DNA of 14,720 bases. Origin: Willaertia magna (taxonomy: Eukaryota; Heterolobosea; Eutetramitea; Acrasida; Naegleriidae). Shown piece after piece: positions 1 to 8,946 of the stretch. Below the pieces are notes generated by a model. The model did no database searches. It was not told the DNA's origin and was given only the letters and a program-made list of their open reading frames with translations. A program made the translations under genes and the position numbers. The stretch lies in contig CADWAF010004276.1 of NCBI GenBank assembly GCA_902984215.1, positions 1 to 14,720 on the forward strand, given 5' to 3'. How positions within the stretch are numbered: position 1 is the first letter of the stretch; every line of letters begins with the position of its first letter.

Positions 1-24
1 TGTTGGGATATATAATTTAAAAAG
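1..24. repeat. Left copy of 24-bp terminal direct repeat
   Basis: These 24 bases are identical, in the same orientation, to positions 14697-14720. The repeat begins TGTTGGGATA and ends TTTAAAAAG. Identity of this length at both exact edges cannot be chance. It may be an assembly overlap of a circular or tandem molecule, or a dispersed repeat at which the contig was broken. Confidence 0.9.
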
Positions 25-213
25 AAAATAGTGTTATTATTAACTTTAATTTTAAATAAATTTTTTTTCAGGCTGACTTATATAAATAATTTTTTTTTAT
101 TAAAAGTTACATCTAATTTTTACTTTACTTTCAAAAATGAAAGTAACTGAAAAAAAATAATTATAAAAACTCTCTAATGTTACGAAAGATTTTTTTGTCA
201 GGGTTTGAAAAAA
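25..213 (+). promoter_or_regulatory. 5' flank of the S33 hydrolase gene
   Basis: This AT-rich stretch precedes the ATG at 214. A TATA-like run (TATATAAATAA) lies near 79-91. A 9-bp perfect inverted repeat lies at 125-133/138-146. Two upstream ATGs are present: one at 137 opens an 8-codon reading frame that closes at 160, and one at 177 is out of frame with the gene. Pyrimidine-rich acceptor-like strings ending in CAG occur near 72 and 200, so a 5' UTR intron is possible but unproven. Assignment as promoter rests on position only. Confidence 0.4.
125..146. promoter_or_regulatory. 9-bp inverted repeat upstream of S33 gene
   Basis: TTACTTTCA at 125-133 is the exact reverse complement of TGAAAGTAA at 138-146, separated by AAAA. 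It sits about 70 bp before the start codon. It could be a dimeric transcription-factor site or a 5' UTR hairpin. The symmetry is seen directly; the function is inferred. Confidence 0.35.
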
Positions 214-2198
214 ATGTCAAAACTTGCCATCGCTTTTTTCTTTTTAACAATAATTGGATCAATTTTCTCCCAACAAACTGTACAATTCTTTGAATGTCCA
301 CTATTTACAAGTTTTTCCTTCCCAGAAAATATATCGTATCTGGATCCAAAATCTTTAGGTGCAGGTGGCGCTTCTCTTCTTCCTTTTATAAATGCAATTA
401 ATGAACTAAGTAAGTGTTTCACAACAATAATAACTTTACCAATAATAATAGATGCAAAATATAATTCTACTATCAGAACAAAAGCGGAGTGTGCAAAAGT
501 TCCACTTCCAATTAACTATGAAGATGAAAATTCACCAACAATAAATATCTTTGTAAAAAGATTGAGATTTAACACAAATCAAGATGCAAAGAAAGCTCTA
601 TGGTTATTACAAGGAGGGTAAGTGATCTTTTTCACATAATAATCAATGTTTGGGTTTTCACAAAATATAGACCAGGAGATTCTAGTGAATTTTTTGAATT
701 ACCAATGGATATTTTAATTAAAGCATTAGAAGGAGATTTTGATATTTATACATTAGATCATAGAGGTGTTGGTAGATCTAATAGATTAACATGTGTTTCT
801 TCACAAGCTGAAACATTAGGAAGTGATGGTGGGTATACAATTACTTTAGATGAATGGAAATATTGTGGAAATGATTTAAAAGTTGAAAATGGTGACAATT
901 TACAACGTTATTCATCACTTGGTGCAGCTGTTGATGTTGTTAAATTAATACAATCAATTAATGTTCCTAAAAATCAAGATACATTTATTTATGGTCTTAG
1001 TTATGGTACTATTTGGGTTACTAGAATATTACGTTATTTAGAATTAAATAATTTAAATAATTTATTAAAAGGAGCTATAATAGATGGTATTGTTTCAACA
1101 AAGAACAAAAAATATACAATTGATATGCTTGATTTAACATCAGATATGGTTGGAGAAATGTATTTAAATTTATGTAACAAAACAATAGCTGACAAAGATA
1201 ATGTTTGTGCTGAGAAATTAGATACTGATAATCCAGTACAATATATGAAAGATGTTATTAATGGTGTATATGGTGTCAATAATACATCAACTTGTAGACC
1301 TATTAGAGAAGGTATTCCAAAAGATGTATTAAGAAGAATATTTGGTATTATGATTGCAGATGTTTATTCTAGACCTTTGATACCTGCCGTATTGTATAGA
1401 TTAAATAGATGTGATGAAGATATGGATATTCCATTCATTTTACATATTGGAAATATTTTCACAGAATTATTTTCACTAATGAATAGTGGAACAACACTCC
1501 CATTATTGTCACCAAGTTTACAAACTAATATTGTCTTGTCAGAAATTTGGAATCCAGATATTACTATAGATGAAATTAGAAATGAAACTGAAACTTTATA
1601 TTTTGCCCTTGGTCCAGCACTTCAAATGGCTGAAATTAAAGAGGCATCTAATTATCCAACTTATAACTTGGATCCAAAATATTTTAATGAAGCATTCACA
1701 ACAAATATTCCAGTATTATTATTGAATGGTGAATTAGATCCACAAACACCACTATGGTCAGCGAAAGAACAAAATGAAAATATTGGTGGAAATTCTCATG
1801 GTTTAATTTCTATTCCTTTTGCGCCTCACGCAACATTAGTTTTTTCTGAACAAAAGAATACAAGTATTTCATGTGGTATGGAATTAATTATAAACTTCAT
1901 TAAAATGGAAAATCCTGATGTTAGCAAGATAGACAGAAAATGCTTAAACAATTTAAATTTTAATTTCACTGGTTCACCATTAGTAAATCAATTAAGATTT
2001 GATTGTTACAATATTTATGAAGATACTTATACACCAGATAATGGACCAAGTGAAGTTAGTTTATATTTATTCGTTGGCGTTGAAGGTGCAACCATTTGTT
2101 TAAGTATTATTATTATTTGTAGTTTTATTTATTATTTAGTAGAATTAAAAGATAAACGTTTAGCAAGATTACAAGCATTAGAAAATTATCAACAATAA
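214..2198 (+). CDS. Membrane-anchored secreted S33/TAP-like serine hydrolase
   Basis: Exons are 214-409, 452-617 and 671-2198 (629 aa). Introns 410-451 and 618-670 both begin GTAAGT and end AG. The second splice rebuilds the oxyanion-hole motif LLQGGPGDSS (G120-G123). The catalytic triad is readable: nucleophile Ser231 in YGLSYG, Asp477 in LLNGELDPQTP and His507 in PFAPHATLVF. This order and the TAP-type C-terminal region match tripeptidyl-aminopeptidase-like alpha/beta-hydrolases (MEROPS S33), which release N-terminal peptides or amino acids. The first ~19 residues form a signal peptide. A hydrophobic segment at about 583-610 is followed by a short basic tail, implying a type I protein with its catalytic domain in the lumen or outside the cell. 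Several NxS/T sequons and cysteines fit secretion. The start is the first in-frame ATG; an upstream in-frame TTG at 205 is not credible. Exact peptide specificity cannot be read. It converges on the cyclase gene. Confidence 0.88.
410..451 (+). other. Frame-neutral 42-nt intron in the S33 gene
   Basis: GTAAGTGTTT opens and AATAATAATAG closes this stretch, whose size and composition match the other introns here. It is 42 nt long and has no in-frame stop, so the ORF reads straight through it. Removal replaces an odd hydrophobic insert (KCFTTIITLPIII) and gives the smoother INELNAKYNST before the conserved ECAKVPLPINY segment. Confidence 0.75.
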
Positions 2199-2297
2199 AT
2201 ATTTTGTTTAAACATAGTTCCATTTTGAAAGTTATTGGTTTATTATTCACATTAAAACTTGTTATTTACATTAAGGAGGCAAAATGAACCTCAATTA
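2199..2297. other. Convergent 3' intergenic spacer
   Basis: Only 99 bp separate the stop codon of the S33 gene (+) from that of the cyclase gene (-). The stretch is AT-rich and must hold 3' ends for both transcripts, so the UTRs are very short or overlap. No gene is visible in it. Confidence 0.6.
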
Positions 2298-4874
2298 TTA
2301 TTTTTCATTGACGGTCAAACTAAAATCAACCTCTCCATCATTCTCAACATCTATTAACGACTCAGCTCTACTTTTCAATTCCTTAATGAGATTTAATTCA
2401 ATCATACCATCTTCTAAATTATTGGCTACAAAACTGGCCAAATTTTCACATTTTTCCTTCATTTCTCTGAATTTTCTACTTCTCAATAGCTCTTTTATGT
2501 CTGTCAGCACTTGGCTAACATACTTTCGCTCATTAGATGCAGCACTTAATTCACATTGCAAAGTATGTACATCAGTAATTTTTAATTTACCTTTAAGTTT
2601 AACACAATCCACAAAATAGCACAAAAATTTAGAGGAAACAATATCGAAAGTTCTACTTCCAATTAAAATTCTTGTTCCATATCTCTTATTTAACGCCTCT
2701 AGCCTACTACTTGTATTAACTGTATCTCCTATAGCTGTAAAGTTGAATCTTTCTTTGGATCCTATGTTACCAATTAAGGCAGTGCCAGTGTTGACACCAA
2801 CACGTATTTGTATATGGGGTAGTCTCTCTTGAATACACAATTCCTTTAACATATCAATATTATGTGTCATCAATAAAGCAGCCCTACAAGCTTTTTCAGC
2901 ATGGTCTGGTAATATATCTAGGGTGTGTGAGAATATTGCCATCACTCCATCACCAATAAACTTATCAATAACTGAATTGATGAATTAGAGTCAACTAAGA
3001 AAATTAATACTTACCTCCTCCATTCTCTTCTACTGCACTTGAAACACTATTAAAATATTCTGTAATTACCTTAAGTAATATTCTAGTACTGCTAGATTCT
3101 GAAAAAGTAGTAAAGTCAACCACATCAGTAAAAATAATAGAAGTGTTACAACTCGTCATTCCTAATTTTACTTGTATACCTGACCTCAGTATATCCCTCA
3201 CTATCTCCTTAGGAATAAACTTAATGAAACTTTGAAATCCATTTTTGACAGATGTAGTGGTATTTTGCAACAATTTCAACTCATACATCCCGTTTAATAA
3301 CTTGCTGGTTTTAACTTCGTCTATTTCTAATCTGGAGATATTATATAAATCTTTTGATACTTTCCAAATTGATCTAGTAATCACCTGAGTAACAAACACC
3401 ATTACTAAGGTAGAAAGAATAATTAGTACTATTGAACATGACAATATTGCTGGAGACGAATAAAATACAGTATTAGCGTAGCTGTATTCTTCAGAAATTG
3501 ACAATAAAACCCAATCTAATCCATAGCCATCACTTAATGTCAAATAAGAAAGACGTTTTCCATTAAAAACCTCTATTCCTCTAGTTTGAGTTGTGTCATA
3601 TGGCTTTGAAGAATTTAAACTTAAAATACCACGTGAATTCAAGTAATATGCTATTTGTGAATAAGGTTCAACACAATTTGCCAAATTGACCCTTGCAGTG
3701 TTATTACTTAAATTATTTATGACAATATTTGGGGATGTATTTATAATAATGTTACCATTTCTTTCAACTACTATGATATAAATTGATTTTGTGTACATAT
3801 CTGATATATCCAGCTGGCCAATCTTATAATTCAAGTAATTCAAATCAAAATGAACACCAATTACTTCCACTATCGATTTATTGTTGGGGACGGTAACAGT
3901 AGTGCAAGCTGCTAATGAAAGAATTCCAGAAACTGCTGTAAAAATAGGTGTCCAGCTTACACTGCCCTTTGATTTTAACCCAGCTGTATACCATGGTCTG
4001 GTTGTCACATTAAAAGATGACGTAGTAACAAGTGTTTTTGGTTCGTAATATTCGTTATGAAAAAAAACTCCCGCTGTATTATTGCCAATAAGCTTCAGTA
4101 TAACACTAGTCGTTGTATTCTCGTATGCCATGAATTGACCCTTTGAATTTCCATATGATATACTAGAACAACTAGAAAATGAGTGTTTGGAAGAAACTAA
4201 GGTTTGCAAAAGTTGGTATTCATCATCAAAAAGAGGTCTGCCGTAAAGTCTACGATTAACAAAGATAAAATTCTCGTTAAGATGATTCAAAATCCTTGGC
4301 GCAGTTCCTAAGTACTCCATTACCGCTAGACCTAAATTATTCGATCTCATTCGTGCTATATCTTCCATTACTCTCTCTCCACTGAATGTTTAGTTACAAC
4401 AATAATTTAAAAAACAACTTACCTTGCCCAAAATAACAATACCATTGCGCCTATACAAATAAATGTTTGAAACAGAAATATAAATAGTAAGATATTTTGT
4501 AATGAATTAATTGCAGGACAACAGGTTTTCAGATACCTTAGAGTTGGACTTTTCTCAGGCATTAAGATTTCTTCAGTTGCAACACCAGAAGAAAAGGACG
4601 ATGCTCGGTCAATGCCATGCAAATCACTTTCAGAATTTCTTAGATCCACAATATAGGTGGAGGGTGATATTGGTAAAACTTTACTTTTAGGCGTAGGAGC
4701 AAAATATTGGGATTCGGAATAGGTAATACCTCTTTTTAAGGGTTAATACAGGCAAAGAATTGAAAAAACTTACGTTGCAGAAGAGAGAGAATTAGTTTTA
4801 TAAGCCTTAATCCTATCGGCTATTGCTCTAATAGCTTGGTATTTTGATTCAAAAATCACTTACCCGTGGGACAT
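2298..4874 (-). CDS. Two-TM receptor adenylate cyclase, class IIIb, dCACHE-like sensor
   Basis: In transcript order the exons are 4874-4864, 4827-4774, 4731-4423, 4381-3015 and 2971-2298 (804 aa). All four introns (36-43 nt) begin GTAAGT and end AG, and all phases agree. Layout: cytosolic N-terminus about 1-97; TM1 about 98-123; an extracellular part of about 300 residues with dCACHE-like features (RPWYTAG, SWTPIF near 253-272); TM2 about 434-458; cytosolic cyclase homology domain about 530-710; then a ~100-residue tail. Metal-binding aspartates are D544 (IIFTDVVDF) and D588 (DKFIGDGVMA). Purine-selecting residues are K584 and T659 (NFTAIGDTVN), and transition-state residues are N666 and R670. 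The Lys/Thr pair marks class IIIb, so ATP is the expected substrate and cAMP the product. One domain carries every catalytic residue, so it should work as a homodimer gated by an external ligand. The motif KFIGDGVMAIF forms only across the last splice. Confidence 0.9.
4864..4874 (-). other. 11-nt coding microexon (cyclase exon 1)
   Basis: The start codon lies in an exon of only 11 coding bases, ATGTCCCACGG, followed by GTAAGT. It joins in phase to exon 2 (4827-4774), which begins AGCAATAGCC, giving MSHGAIADRI. The 36-nt intron between them is the shortest in the window. The phase agrees through two further introns down to the cyclase domain. Confidence 0.75.
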
Positions 4875-4919
4875 ATTCTCTTTCTATTTTTTTGACGTTT
4901 AATTATTTGCCAGGATAAT

Positions 4920-4962
4920 TAGGACCCTTATTTGCCCGTTAGTAAATGAACAGAGGGTCCTA
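4920..4962. terminator. GC-rich 9-bp inverted repeat between two minus-strand genes
   Basis: TAGGACCCT (4920-4928) is the exact reverse complement of AGGGTCCTA (4954-4962), with a 25-nt loop. It lies in the 128-bp gap after the stop codon of the RCC1 gene (5003) and before the cyclase ATG (4874). It stands out as GC-rich in AT-rich surroundings. It may be a 3'-end processing hairpin of the upstream gene or a dimer-binding operator of the cyclase promoter; the sequence does not decide between them. Confidence 0.35.
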
Positions 4963-5002
4963 CCTTTTTGACAAATATTTCCTTAGTAAACTCTGTCAGA
5001 AT

Positions 5003-8000
5003 CTATCTATCTTTAATAGTGGTTTGTAGATATTTACAGCAATCCTCGATTACAGTTTTCATCGTATTTATATCACTTTCTAGTTCTTTTACATAATTAT
5101 CTTTCTTTTCAAAAGTTACTTTAAGACTGTCCTTTATGTTATTGATGATTTGATTGATGTTGAGATAATAATTATTCATGGTGTCCTTTTTTTTCATTAA
5201 CTCTGATTCTATTGTATCTTTTTCATTAAGGACTATTGAATTTTCTTTTTTATGAAACTGAGTATTGTTACCTAAAATAGGGGAAGCAATAATCACTTTA
5301 TCAAATCCACTTGTATTTAAACTATCCATAATTTCAAATTGTAAAGTATTATTATCCTCAAAATTTAATAAACCACTAATATCCTCTAAACTCTTTTCTA
5401 TTTTTGTTTTTTCTAAACAATTAAAATTTTCCATTTCATTCATAAATTTTGAAAGTAATAAAAGTATTTCTATTTTTTCTGATATTGCAGTATTATAAAC
5501 TGCAAGTTGACCCATCATTATTTCTTTTTCTTCTAGTAAATTATTTACCTGTTGAAGTGCATTTTCGTGTTGATTTTGTAAATCCAAGTATTGAACGGAA
5601 CTATTTTCCAACTTTTCTTTCCATGCCATTATTACATTATTCTTTTCTAATAATTCTTCCTGTAATTTTTCCTCTAACGTCTGAATTATCTTTTGTAATT
5701 CTTTCTCCTTTTTTAACTCTTCTTGGTATTGATTTTCCATCTCTTTGTATGTATCTTCGTAAGTTTCACATATTGTATGGAGTGATGATAATTGTGATTG
5801 TAAACGATCAACATCAGAATTCTTAAAATTAATTTGTGCCTGAAGAGATTGAATATTACTCATCAAATCTTCCTTTTCTTTCGCCAATAAACGTAATTGA
5901 TTGTCATCTGTCTTTTGTTTATCACTAAGCTGTATCATATTATTAGTATATTGCTCATTTATTTCATTCCAATAAATCTCTCTTTCTCCAAACAAAAATT
6001 CAATGCTATCCTTCAATAAAGAAATATAATCTTTTAATAAAAAAAGGCATTCCTCCAAGGTACTTATCGATTTTTGATTGTTATTTCTTAAGGTAATATT
6101 AGATAATGGTATTAATAAATCTTTTCCTGAACTTGAAAAAAGAAATGAAATGTCTCTTATCATAAACTCTATAGTATCTCTAGTACTGCTAATATTGTTT
6201 TTCATTAATAATATTTCTTCTAATTGTTTCAAATTGTCACTCTCAGCACTTGACAGTCTAACTGTTAAATGATTAACAATTTGTTGAGTTTTATTCTTTT
6301 CCTCTAAAAGACATTGTTTTTCCCAATTAACTTGATTTACTTGTGTTTCTAATTGATCAATTTTCTTTTCTAAATTCCTTACCTCATCTTTTTTATTATT
6401 TATTTCGTTATTTAATTTTTCGTTTTTTATTTTCATTTGCTGGAAATCATTTTGTAATGAAGTATTAACAGATGAAGATTGGTTCTTTTTCTTTAACAAC
6501 AACAGTTGTGCCTTCAATTTTTCATTTTCTGATGTCAGTAAATTGTTTTGAGTAAATGATTTTTGTAACTCTTCTATTTGTTGTGTTAATTCTAAATTTT
6601 CTAATTCTAGGGTAGCAATATGTTGTCTTGCCTTCTCTAAATCTTTTTGACTATTTTTCTCCTTTAAATTTTGATTTTCGGTTTTTAATTTTAATATCTC
6701 TCCATAAATAACCTCTAAATTCTTACAAACAAGTTGATCAGGCTTTATTTCCAATGCTTCAAGTATTTGGAAGATGACATTTAAATGAATTTTTTCTTTC
6801 AATAAAGTAGATTTACTTTGCAAGTCATCTAATTTTTCATTTAACTGAAATAATTTTGCTTGAATATCAGTAAAAAATGTTTGTTCTACATTCTTTTTAA
6901 AATTGTCTAATACATTTTTTATCATTTCCTTGTCTAGTTGCGTATCTTGTTGAACATCGTCTCCTAAACTTTCTGACAACTCATATGAATGTAAATCTTG
7001 TAAACAAACATCATCCTCTGGTCCTAGATTCATATCAGACAATACTAAATTATCCTCAAAAGAAGTTTCTAAAATGGGACTTGTATTTGAGCACAAATCA
7101 TTTTTGTGATTTTTACTTAAATTTTTTAAACTTTCCAATGATTTACTAAGCTCATTTTCATCCTCTTTACTTTCTATTGACACTATTTTATCTAAAGAAT
7201 CCCTAATACCAATAACATTATCATCTATTTCTCTTACTTGTTGAACGAATACCTCATACTTTTCTACAAAAAGGTCAACTACAGTGGTGAGCTTTAATCT
7301 TTTGGAATTCCAAACGTCAATTTCGTCATGTAATGAGTTGAGTACTTTTTTTATATTTTCACATTCATTTAATTCTTTGCTTATGGAAACAGTTTTAAGT
7401 ATCTCATCACTTTGTGTCAATAAATGTTGATGATTATGATTTTCAAATAATTTTAAATATTCACTTGATATTGTTAATATTTTTTCGTTTAAGGTATCAT
7501 TATTTAATTCTTTAATCAAACTTGTTAAATATTCAGCTCTTTCAATTAATTTAATTGATTCTCTTCTAATGTCATCTTTTAATAACTTCATCCTCTCCAA
7601 AACAACATCTTGTGTTTGTTGTTCTCCAATTTTTAATAATAACTCATTATTGTTACAAGAAATAATACTTGCCATTTGATTTGTGGGAAAATATTGGTTT
7701 AAAACTATTGGATTTGTTATTAAAATATTGTTATAATATTCACCAAAAAATATTAAATCATTATTGTCACTAACTGCTACAGAATAAGTTGAACCACATT
7801 CAATATGTTTGATTTTATAATTACTTAAAGAAGAAATTAATGTTGGATCACTAACAGTATTATCTTCTGTATTTTTACACAAAAATATTGACTTTCCAAA
7901 TCCAAAAACGTTTCCTGTCTCTATTTAATTCATTCATTTAAAAATATTTGTAAATCTATCTACTTACCATTTAAACAAATAGAAAAACATGACCCACAAC

Positions 8001-8907
8001 TTATCTTTTCTATTTTATGTCTTAAAAGCTTTGTAATTGGACTTGCGTAATATCTGTCCATTGAGTCACCTGTACCTAATTGACCAAATTTATTATTACC
8101 AAATGAAAAAATTCTACCTTCTTCAGATAAACATAATGTATGATAATCCCCAACTGATATTTGTTTTATTGTAAATTTAGATAATGTTTGAATTAAAAAA
8201 GGTTTATCGCAATAATTAATGGTACTCTGATGAGTAGAATATTCCATTTCTAATTGATTCATATGATTGTGACCTAAATTACCAAATAAATGTTGACCCC
8301 AACTAAAAACTTTACCATTTTGAGTTAAAACAACAGCATGAGTCTTACCTACTCCTAAAGACACAACTGAAATAGAATCTTGAATTTTATGATCATTTGA
8401 ATAAAAAGGAAAAACTTCATCAACAGAATACTTTGATGACTGTAAATGTAATTGCTGGGAAATACCTATTAATTTATCTTTAATTGACATATGTAATATT
8501 TTACCATCTCCTGTAAGTAAAAAAAGTCCTGTACTATTGTTGTTTGCGTTTCTTTTGTTGTTAGAATTATCAATTTCTATTGAAAAACCTTTAAATATAT
8601 TTTTAATGTAATAAGAATTTAATTGAGTAATTGGTTGAAAAGAATTAGTAGTATTATTATCATTTTGGTATATTAGTCCGTCTTCAGATATAATAAATAA
8701 TTCATTATTTCTTTTTAATATATTCTTTATATTTACATTTGAAAATGTATCCTCATCACTACCTTCAATTAAAGGTTTCAATTCAACATTTAAAGTCTCC
8801 GAGTGTTTAATTAGTTGCAAAACTAAGTCAATTAGGAATAATCAACAATACAAAATCATTAGCATTTTAAAAAATATAATTTACATACAATTGTATTTTG
8901 AGTTCAT
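5003..8907 (-). CDS. RCC1-like beta-propeller fused to long coiled coil
   Basis: In transcript order the exons are 8907-8889, 8822-7968 and 7914-5003 (1261 aa). The first intron begins GTATGT and the second GTAAGT; both end AG. Seven RCC1-type blades can be traced in residues ~35-390. Typical units are GVGKTHAVVLTQNGKVFSWG, VGDYHTLCLSEEGRIFSFG and CGSCFSICLNGNVFGFG; the last is rebuilt by the second splice. The first two and the last blades are degenerate. From ~390 to the end the protein is highly charged and heptad-like (Glu, Lys, Leu, Gln, Asn), a long parallel coiled coil with a few breaks. RCC1 propellers act as guanine-exchange factors or as protein-binding platforms. Linked to a rod, a scaffolding role at centrosome, basal body, Golgi or cytoskeleton is plausible but inferred. 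No kinase or other enzyme domain is visible. It starts only 39 bp after the stop of the upstream SAP-LRR gene. Confidence 0.82.
8889..8907 (-). other. 19-nt coding microexon (RCC1 gene exon 1)
   Basis: The second exon has no in-frame ATG at its 5' end: an in-frame TGA follows closely upstream of the TTG at 8820. A 19-base ATG exon (ATGAACTCAAAATACAATT), a GTATGT donor and a CTTAG acceptor at 8823 give the in-phase start MNSKYNFLQLI. This is the only upstream start I could find that fits within the short gap to the neighbouring gene. Confidence 0.6.
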
Positions 8908-8946
8908 TTTTTTGTATTTAAAAGTATTTGTATTAAAAAGTAAGTA
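8908..8946 (-). promoter_or_regulatory. 39-bp gap between head-to-tail minus-strand genes
   Basis: This entirely AT-rich gap must carry the 3' end of the SAP-LRR transcript and the core promoter of the RCC1 gene, unless these signals reach into the coding regions. It contains the repeated strings AATACTT and AATACAAA. No TATA box or poly(A) hexamer is unambiguous. Confidence 0.4.

Noticed and set aside
2272..2619. Shine-Dalgarno-like AAGGAGG just before an ATG that opens a 111-codon plus-strand frame
   Set aside because: The frame is antisense to the last cyclase exon, whose class III motifs are clear. The intron-rich context is eukaryotic, so the ribosome-binding-site look is coincidental.
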